DNA of 5,007 bases from the NCBI GenBank assembly GCA_025464045.1, contig JAODBQ010000402.1, positions 1-5,007 on the forward strand, read 5' to 3'. The translations under genes and the position numbers were made by a program. The first letter of the stretch is position 1. Each line of letters starts with the position of its first letter. This stretch comes from Ilumatobacteraceae bacterium (GTDB lineage: Bacteria; Actinomycetota; Acidimicrobiia; Acidimicrobiales; Ilumatobacteraceae). Under the pieces are notes generated by a model. That model was not told the origin of the DNA, did not search any database, and worked only from the letters and a program-made list of their open reading frames with translations. Positions 1 through 5,007 of the stretch are shown piece after piece.

Positions 1-115
1 CACCACGGCTGCGGGTGCGGCCACGACGGCCGCCGCGTCGGCCACGACGGCTGCAGGAGCCGCCACGACGGCTGCGGGTGCGGCCACGACGGCTGCGGGA
101 GCAGCCACGACGGCC
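1..115 (+). repeat. 21-bp in-frame tandem repeat encoding an Ala/Thr/Gly linker
   Basis: A seven-codon unit (consensus GCC ACG ACG GCT GCG GGN GCN, protein A-T-T-A-A-G-A) is repeated head to tail. Units start at 20, 41, 62 and 83. A first unit is cut by the window edge (bases 1-19), and a degenerate last unit (104-115) runs into a Gly-Gly-Gly stretch. The unit at 20-40 reads A-T-T-A-A-A-S. The others differ mainly at third codon positions, so the peptide is conserved more strictly than the DNA. The repeat lies where an anchored binding protein would have its tether between lipid anchor and folded domain. It may begin further upstream, outside the window. Confidence 0.9.
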
Positions 116-1276
116 GGCGGCGGCACACTGGCGACACCCGCCGTCGGCAAGGCAACGGGCACGCCGATCAAGGTGATGACCATCGCGCCGATCAACTCGC
201 CGACGCCGCCGTACCCGAACATCCACGAAGCAGCGAAGATCTACGGCGAGTGGATCAACGACCACGGAGGGATCAACGGACATCCGCTGCAGATCGAGCT
301 GTGCGACGGACGCGGTGACCCGAACGAGGACGCCAACTGCGCCCGCAAGGCCGTCGCCAACGGCGACGTCGCCGTGGTCGGCTCGTTCAGCTTCGACTTC
401 AGCCAGGCCGTGACGATCTTCGAGCAGAACAAGCTCGCGCTGTTCGGATCGTGCTGCCCGATCGCCCAGATCGAGCTGTCCAGCCCGATCTCGTTCGTGC
501 TCGGCTCCAACTTCGCCGTGCCGGCAGGCGCGGTGACGAGGATGGTCAAGGACGGCTGCAAGAGCCCGGCGGTCGTGTACATCCAGACCGCCGCGATCGA
601 CATCGCGATCACGCAGGCGAAGAACGCGTTCACTGCAGCCGGGTTCGATCCGGGCAAGGCGAAGTTCATCCTGATCCCGCTCGCCGCGCAGGACTACAGC
701 GCCCAGGTGGCCCAGGCCATCGACGGCACCGACTGCATCTACGGCGGCATCTCCGACGCCAACTGGGAGGCGTTCCTGCCGGCGATGAAGTCGCTCGGGG
801 GCACGCAACGGCTGTACGGCCACCAGGGCAACCTCAACTCGAAGGTCGCCGAGGACTTCCCGGACCTCACCCAGAACGGCATCTCGGTGAACGCCTACCC
901 GGACATCGCCGGCCCGATGTGGAAGGACTACCGCCAGGCGCTGGTCGACTACAAGGCACCGGACCTCGACTGGAACAGCCTCGCCGGCCTCGGTACGTGG
1001 GCCGCCTACCAGGCGTTCAACGACATCGTCAGCAAGATGACCGGCGACATCACCAGTGCGACGTTCCTCGCCGCGGCCAACGCGGCGAAGGCGGTGAACA
1101 CCGGCGGGATGGTGCCGGTGCTCGACCTCACGGTGCCGTACACGGGCCAGGGCGGCGGCGAGCCGCGGGTGTTCAACAGGTCCGTGGCCTACGACGTGAT
1201 CAAGGACAGCAAGCTCGCGCCGGTCGACGACAAGTTGTACGACATGACGAACGCCCTCGAGGGCAAGCCGGGCTGA
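1..1276 (+). CDS. Branched-chain amino acid-type ABC transporter substrate-binding protein (5' partial)
   Basis: Extracytoplasmic solute receptor of a HAAT/Liv-type ABC importer, of the periplasmic-binding-protein-like I fold (Peripla_BP_6/LivJ-like). The frame is open from base 2 to the TGA at 1274-1276, giving 424 visible residues; start codon, signal peptide and any lipobox cysteine lie upstream. A GTG at 173 is in frame but is not a sensible start, because the linker upstream is in the same frame and the GTG falls at the first strand of lobe 1. From base 2, about 40 Ala/Thr/Gly-rich residues precede the folded domain. Family hallmarks follow: the W-I-N-D-H-G-G-I-N-G-H-P-L segment (bases ~251-289), then a C-D-G-R-G-D-P-N stretch and C-A-R-K, then V-A-V-V-G-S. 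Numbering the GTG codon as 1, the six cysteines are 44, 56, 94, 95, 129 and 188; 44 and 56 could form a disulfide. The gene precedes the permease by 137 bases. Family call is firm; ligand is unknown. Confidence 0.9.
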   Translation, partial: TTAAGAATTAAASATTAAGAATTAAGAATTAAGAATTAGGGTLATPAVGKATGTPIKVMTIAPINSPTPPYPNIHEAAKIYGEWINDHGGINGHPLQIELCDGRGDPNEDANCARKAVANGDVAVVGSFSFDFSQAVTIFEQNKLALFGSCCPIAQIELSSPISFVLGSNFAVPAGAVTRMVKDGCKSPAVVYIQTAAIDIAITQAKNAFTAAGFDPGKAKFILIPLAAQDYSAQVAQAIDGTDCIYGGISDANWEAFLPAMKSLGGTQRLYGHQGNLNSKVAEDFPDLTQNGISVNAYPDIAGPMWKDYRQALVDYKAPDLDWNSLAGLGTWAAYQAFNDIVSKMTGDITSATFLAAANAAKAVNTGGMVPVLDLTVPYTGQGGGEPRVFNRSVAYDVIKDSKLAPVDDKLYDMTNALEGKPG

Positions 1277-1295
1277 CGCTCGGATCGATGGATGT

Positions 1296-1329
1296 CGTGA
1301 CGGCGGCGACCGAGGTCGCCGCCGTCACG
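1296..1329 (+). terminator. Perfect 15-bp stem-loop after the binding-protein gene (terminator, attenuator or mRNA-stabilising hairpin)
   Basis: Left arm CGTGACGGCGGCGAC (1296-1310), loop CGAG (1311-1314), and right arm GTCGCCGCCGTCACG (1315-1329) are perfectly complementary. The stem begins 19 bases after the binding-protein stop codon. No T-run follows (the next bases are CTGCCGCTCATCC), so it is not a classic intrinsic terminator. In binding-protein-dependent transport operons, a hairpin after the receptor gene often lowers read-through or protects the upstream mRNA 3' end, giving more receptor than permease. The structure is seen directly; the role is inferred. Confidence 0.65.
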
Positions 1330-1399
1330 CTGCCGCTCATCCACGGCGGGCCGTCGTCCTCTTCAACCAGGCGGCGGCCACTCGACAACGACCCACACC

Positions 1400-1405
1400 G
1401 AGGGG
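1400..1405 (+). promoter_or_regulatory. Ribosome binding site of the permease fusion gene
   Basis: GAGGGG lies 8 bases before the ATG at 1414 and is a reasonable Shine-Dalgarno match. It supports the start at 1414. The next in-frame ATG (1489) lies inside the first membrane segment and would remove part of the LivH signature region. Confidence 0.7.
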
Positions 1406-1413
1406 ACTGACCA

Positions 1414-4215
1414 ATGGCCGAGATCTTCCGCTTCGCCCTTCTGGGCTTGGGGTTGGGCGCGTTGTACTCGCTCGCGTCCCAGGGATTGATGGTGATCTAC
1501 CGCGGCTCCGGGGTGCTCAGCTTCGCCCACGGCGCGATCGGCATGGTCGGCGCGTACGTGGAGTGGGAGGTGCGCACCAAGCACGGCCAGTCGTTCCCGG
1601 TGGCCCTCATCGCCGGGGTGCTCGCGTCTGCGGCCCTCGGCGCGCTGACCCACCTGCTCGTCATGCGCCAGCTGCGCCGCGCCTCACCACTGGCGAGGAT
1701 CGTGGCCACGCTCGGCGTGCTGATCCTCCTGCAGGCGTGGGCGGTCATCCGCTACGGCGCCCGGGTGACGTTCGTCAAGGTGGAGCTGCCCGACAACGTC
1801 GTGCACCCGTTCGGCCGCACCGTGTCGATCGACCGATTCATCCTGGCCGGCATCGCCGTCGTCCTCAGCGTCGCCCTGTGGGCGCTGTACAAGTACACCA
1901 AGTTCGGGTTGGCGACCACGGCCGTCGCCGAGAACCAGCGCGCCGCGTCGACCATCGGGCTCTCGACGGACAAGATCGCCACCCTGAACTGGGCGCTCGG
2001 ATCCGGGCTCGCCGGGTTCGCGGCGATCCTCGTCGCCCCGATCGTCACGCTCCAGGTCTCGACGATGACGAACCTGGTGCTCGCCGCCATGGCCGCCGCG
2101 CTCGTCGCCAGCTTCCGCTCGTTCCCGATCGCCCTCGCCGCCGGCATGGCGCTGGGGATCGGGCAGACCGAGCTGACCCGCTACAACCACACCCCGGGCG
2201 TGTCCAGCTCGCTGCCGTTCGCGGTGATCATCGTCGTGATGGTGCTGCGCGGGCAGGCGCTGCCGATCCGCGGCTACTTCCTGCAGAAGCTCCCCGCCGT
2301 CGGCAGCGGCAAGATCCGTGCGATCCCGATGATCGTCGGGATCGCCATCGCCGTCGTGTTCACCCTGTCGGTGCCGATCATCTGGCAGTCGTCGATGGTG
2401 ACCACGTTCTCGATCGCCGTGATCCTGCTGTCCGTCGTGGTCGTCACCGGCTACGCCGGTCAGCTGTCGCTCGGCCAGTTCGCGCTCGCCGGGTTCGGTG
2501 CGTGGGTCGCCGGACGGCTGGTGGACGCGGCGGGCTGGGACTTCCTGCCGGCGTTGGTCGTCGGTGCGCTGTGCACCGTGCCGCTGGGCGCGCTGTTCGC
2601 GATCCCGGCCGTCCGTGCCCGCGGCCTCAACCTCGCGATCCTCACCCTCGGTCTCGGCTCCGCACTCGAGTTCATGGTGTTCAACAACGCCGGTCTCACC
2701 GGCGGCTTCGGCGGCACGGTCGTCGGCAAGCCGCACCTGTTCGGCCTGGACATCAACGCCATCGCCCACCCGGACCGGTACGCGATCGTCTGCCTCGGCT
2801 TCTTCGTGCTCCTCGTGCTGATGGTCGCGAACATGCGTCGCGGCCGCAGCGGTCGACGGCTGTTGGCGGTGCGGACCAACGAGCGCGCCGCCGCCGCGCT
2901 GGGGATCAGCGTGCCCGGGGCGAAGATGTACGCGTTCGCGCTGTCCGCCGGCATCGCCGCCGTCGGCGGCACGCTGCTGGCGTTCCGCAAGGACACGATC
3001 CTGTACGGCACGGAGTTCACGAGCTTCACGTCGATCACCGCCGTCGGCTGGTCGTTCGTCGGTGGCATCGGCTTCCTGATGGGACCGATCTTCGGCGCGA
3101 CGATGTCGCCCGGTTCGCTCGGCGCGCAGGTCTCGAACGCGATCTTCTCCGGCCTCGCCAAGTACATCCAGCTGATCGGCGGGGCGATCGTCATCTTGCT
3201 CGTGCTGCAGAACCAGGACGGCATCGCCAAGGAATCGGCGGCGCAGATGAAGTGGCTCGGCAGCAAGATCGCCGGCGCGATCCCCAAGCGCAAGGTCGAG
3301 CCCGTGGCGCCCCGAGCTCCCTTGGAGGCACCCGTCGGTGAACGGCTGCGGGTCCCCCCGCTGACGTTGCACGTCAACGAGCTCACCGTGCGCTACGGGG
3401 GCGTCACCGCGGTGCAGGACGTCTCGCTGACGGTCGAGCCGGGACGGATCACCGGGCTGATCGGACCGAACGGCGCGGGCAAGACGTCCGTCATCGACGC
3501 GGTCACCGGTTTCACGCGCGCAGCGTCCGGCTCGACGCGCCTCGACGATCGCGACATCACCCGCATGCCTCCCGCCCGCCGGGTGCGTGCCGGACTGTCA
3601 CGGTCGTTCCAGTCGCTGGAGCTGTTCGAGGACGCGACCGTGCTCGACAACCTCCGCGCCGCCTCCGACCCACGCGACCGCCGCTCGTACGTGCTCGACC
3701 TGGTCCACCCGATCGACCCGCCGTTGCCGCCACAGGTCGTGGCGGCGATCGCCGAGTTCAAGATCGAGGACGACCTCGACCGGGCGGTGCAGGACCTGTC
3801 CTACGGTCAGCGCCGGCTGCTGGCCATCGCTCGCGCCGTGGCCACACAGCCGAGCATCCTGTTGCTCGACGAGCCCGCGGCGGGCCTCGGTGACGCGCAG
3901 ACCGCGGAGCTGGCCAGCCTGGTCCGCCGGCTTGCCGACGACTGGGGCATCGGCGTGCTGCTCGTGGAGCACGACATGAACTTCGTGATGAGCGTGTGCG
4001 ACCACATCGTCGTGCTCGACTTCGGCGTGAAGATCGCCGAGGGCTCGCCCGATGAGGTGCGTCGAGACCCGCGTGTCATCGCCGCGTACCTCGGCGAGGA
4101 CGACGACACCAAGGTCGATGATCCACTCGAGGCCGAGCTGACGGCGCATGCCAGTGCTGCCGCCGCGAACGGTCACGTGTCCGGTACCGACAGCGCCCAG
4201 GAGGTGCGGATCTGA
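1414..4215 (+). CDS. Fused LivH-LivM-LivG branched-chain amino acid-type ABC transporter: two permease domains plus ATPase
   Basis: This 933-residue chain combines three normally separate subunits of a HAAT importer. Residues ~1-295 are LivH-like: G-A-L-Y-S-L-A (15-21), F-A-H-G (37-40) and a cytoplasmic loop near 173-183 (E-N-Q-R-A-A-S-T-I-G-L), with about eight hydrophobic segments. Residues ~300-610 are LivM-like: T-G-Y-A-G-Q-L-S-L-G-Q (345-355) and the loop T-N-E-R-A-A-A-A-L-G (488-497), with about nine hydrophobic segments. A Pro/Ala/Lys/Arg-rich linker of ~40 residues leads to a LivG-like ATPase (~650-895). Its motifs are Walker A GPNGAGKT (684-691), Q-loop Gln 733, signature LSYGQ (795-799), Walker B ILLLDEP (815-821) and switch His 853, ending in the LivG-typical A-A-Y-L-G-E. 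Thus the ATPase looks catalytically intact. A 38-residue acidic then Ala-rich tail follows. LivM-LivG and LivH-LivM fusions are known to me in actinobacteria; the full triple fusion is less usual. The reading frame is uninterrupted with uniform codon use, so an assembly artefact is unlikely. Substrate is unknown. Confidence 0.93.
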   Translation: MAEIFRFALLGLGLGALYSLASQGLMVIYRGSGVLSFAHGAIGMVGAYVEWEVRTKHGQSFPVALIAGVLASAALGALTHLLVMRQLRRASPLARIVATLGVLILLQAWAVIRYGARVTFVKVELPDNVVHPFGRTVSIDRFILAGIAVVLSVALWALYKYTKFGLATTAVAENQRAASTIGLSTDKIATLNWALGSGLAGFAAILVAPIVTLQVSTMTNLVLAAMAAALVASFRSFPIALAAGMALGIGQTELTRYNHTPGVSSSLPFAVIIVVMVLRGQALPIRGYFLQKLPAVGSGKIRAIPMIVGIAIAVVFTLSVPIIWQSSMVTTFSIAVILLSVVVVTGYAGQLSLGQFALAGFGAWVAGRLVDAAGWDFLPALVVGALCTVPLGALFAIPAVRARGLNLAILTLGLGSALEFMVFNNAGLTGGFGGTVVGKPHLFGLDINAIAHPDRYAIVCLGFFVLLVLMVANMRRGRSGRRLLAVRTNERAAAALGISVPGAKMYAFALSAGIAAVGGTLLAFRKDTILYGTEFTSFTSITAVGWSFVGGIGFLMGPIFGATMSPGSLGAQVSNAIFSGLAKYIQLIGGAIVILLVLQNQDGIAKESAAQMKWLGSKIAGAIPKRKVEPVAPRAPLEAPVGERLRVPPLTLHVNELTVRYGGVTAVQDVSLTVEPGRITGLIGPNGAGKTSVIDAVTGFTRAASGSTRLDDRDITRMPPARRVRAGLSRSFQSLELFEDATVLDNLRAASDPRDRRSYVLDLVHPIDPPLPPQVVAAIAEFKIEDDLDRAVQDLSYGQRRLLAIARAVATQPSILLLDEPAAGLGDAQTAELASLVRRLADDWGIGVLLVEHDMNFVMSVCDHIVVLDFGVKIAEGSPDEVRRDPRVIAAYLGEDDDTKVDDPLEAELTAHASAAAANGHVSGTDSAQEVRI
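4199..4204 (+). promoter_or_regulatory. Ribosome binding site of the livF-like gene
   Basis: AGGAGG (followed by TG, so AGGAGGTG) is a perfect Shine-Dalgarno sequence 10 bases before the ATG at 4215. It sits inside the last codons of the fusion gene (Gln-Glu-Val). It fixes the LivF start at 4215 rather than at the in-frame ATG at 4227. Confidence 0.85.
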
Positions 4216-4997
4216 TGACGCAGGAGATGCACACCGTCGACGGTGCAACTGGTCCGACGACAGGTCGCTGGGAGTCGCTCGCGCCGGCGATCGAGGCAAA
4301 GAAGGTCACCACCGGATACGGCCCACAGCCCGTGATCCACGACGTCGACATCGTCGTGCGGCCCGGCGAGGTCGTCGCCCTGCTCGGCCCGAACGGCGCC
4401 GGCAAGACCACCACCCTGCTCGGCTTGGCCGGCGAGCTGCCGCTGATCTCCGGTCAGGTGGTCCTCGACGGGACGCCGACCAAGGCTCCGTTGTTCAAGC
4501 GGGCGCGACGCGGCCTGATGTTCGTCACCGAGGAGAAGTCGGTGTTCATGGGGCTGTCGACGCGCGACAACCTGCGCGTCGCCGGCGTCGAGATCGCCGT
4601 CGCGCTGAAGCTGTTCCCCGAGCTGGAGCGCCGGCTGGACGTGCGCGGCGGGCTGCTGTCCGGTGGCGAGCAGCAGATGCTCAGCCTCGCCCGGGCGCTG
4701 TGCCGCAATCCGCGGGTGCTGCTCGCCGACGAGCTCTCGATGGGCCTCGCCCCGCTCGTCGTCAAGCGGCTGCTCGAGGCGGTGCGCGCGGCAGCTGACG
4801 AGCAGGGCACAGCGGTGCTGCTGGTCGAGCAGCACGTTCGTCAGGCGCTGCGCTACGCGGACTCGGCGTACGTCATGCGCCGTGGCCGGATCGTCCTGTC
4901 GGGTACGGCTGCGGACCTGCGCTCGCGCATCTCCGAGATCGAGGACAGCTACCTCACGAGCGCGGTCGCCGAGTCCGGGGTGGACGTCGACATCTGA
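4215..4997 (+). CDS. livF: LivF-like ATP-binding protein of a branched-chain amino acid-type ABC transporter
   Basis: Cytoplasmic ATPase of 260 residues, expected to pair with the LivG domain of the upstream fusion. After a ~24-residue N-terminal extension the motifs run: Tyr 35 (A-loop position), Walker A GPNGAGKT (58-65), T-E-E-K-S-V-F (105-111) at the LivF Q-loop region, signature LSGGEQQ (148-154), Walker B V-L-L-A-D-E-L (168-174) and V-E-Q-H (204-207). The G-L-A-P after Walker B and R-G-R-I-V-L-S-G near 223-230 are typical of LivF, not LivG. Departures from consensus: D-E-L instead of D-E-P, T-E-E-K where LivF usually has P-E-G-R, Gln at the switch-His position (usual for LivF, V-E-Q-N) with a His just after it, and a helical region between Q-loop and signature (~120-146) that looks shorter than usual. 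The Walker B aspartate and glutamate are present, so ATP hydrolysis is plausible. The start overlaps the preceding stop by one base (TGATG), implying translational coupling. Length is slightly above E. coli LivF because of the N-terminal extension. Confidence 0.92.
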   Translation: MTQEMHTVDGATGPTTGRWESLAPAIEAKKVTTGYGPQPVIHDVDIVVRPGEVVALLGPNGAGKTTTLLGLAGELPLISGQVVLDGTPTKAPLFKRARRGLMFVTEEKSVFMGLSTRDNLRVAGVEIAVALKLFPELERRLDVRGGLLSGGEQQMLSLARALCRNPRVLLADELSMGLAPLVVKRLLEAVRAAADEQGTAVLLVEQHVRQALRYADSAYVMRRGRIVLSGTAADLRSRISEIEDSYLTSAVAESGVDVDI

Positions 4998-5007
4998 CGT
5001 TCCTCGA

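Noticed and set aside
1..115. CRISPR-like or intergenic satellite array
   Set aside because: The repeats are directly adjacent with no spacers and keep the reading frame of the binding protein.
173..1276. GTG at 173 as the true start of the binding protein
   Set aside because: The same frame is open to the left edge and encodes a typical linker. A start here would give an exported-type receptor with no signal peptide, and there is no convincing Shine-Dalgarno upstream.
1288..1410. Small 40-codon reading frame ATG 1288 to TGA 1408-1410 in the intergenic gap
   Set aside because: No ribosome binding site, composition dictated by the hairpin arms, and no recognisable domain; the hairpin explains this stretch better.
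451..1410. Long Arg/Gly-rich + strand reading frame overlapping the binding protein
   Set aside because: It is the +1-shifted shadow of a GC-rich gene, with low-complexity Arg/Pro/Gly composition and no family motifs.
1277..1413. Separate promoter for the permease genes
   Set aside because: I see no convincing -35/-10 pair in this GC-rich gap; a weak actinobacterial promoter cannot be excluded by eye.
1684..3372. Long minus-strand reading frame opposite the permease fusion
   Set aside because: Product is Arg/Asp/His/Glu-rich and low-complexity, as expected for an antisense frame of a high-GC membrane-protein gene; no ribosome binding site or domain supports it.
1414..4215. Fusion produced by an assembly or sequencing error
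   Set aside because: Both junctions have plausible linkers in a continuous frame, with uniform GC-ending codons and no stop remnants, so the fusion looks genuine.

Overview
The window carries one operon-like block, all on the + strand, for a branched-chain-amino-acid-type (HAAT/Liv) ABC uptake transporter. The DNA is strongly GC-rich, and codon third positions are almost always G or C. The binding protein carries a long Ala/Thr/Gly linker. Together these suggest a high-GC Actinomycetota, possibly of the Acidimicrobiia type. The taxonomic guess is inference from style, not from a marker gene.

Layout. Bases 1-1276 hold the 3' part of a gene for a lipoprotein-type solute-binding protein. Its signal peptide and start lie upstream of the window, and the first ~115 bases are a 21-bp in-frame tandem repeat encoding a flexible Ala/Thr linker. 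Bases 1277-1413 are a short intergenic gap with a perfect 15-bp stem-loop and a Shine-Dalgarno site. Bases 1414-4215 are a single uninterrupted 933-residue gene fusing a LivH-type permease, a LivM-type permease and a LivG-type ATPase. Bases 4215-4997 are a LivF-type ATPase that starts on the last base of the fusion gene's stop codon, with a perfect AGGAGG upstream. Only 10 bases follow its stop codon, so what comes next is not visible.

Working together. The binding protein should capture a small solute outside the membrane and deliver it to a pore formed by the LivH and LivM halves of the fusion. The fused LivG domain and the separate LivF protein would form the ATPase pair. One fusion chain plus one LivF chain would supply all four core domains. 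The substrate cannot be read from the sequence: this family takes branched-chain amino acids but also many other amino acids, amides and small carboxylates.

This is mostly a recognisable transporter operon, and I see no evidence of a wholly new system. The points worth a second look are the three-domain fusion with LivF left separate, the perfect hairpin between binding protein and permease, the repeat-built linker, and non-consensus ATPase motifs in the LivF protein.
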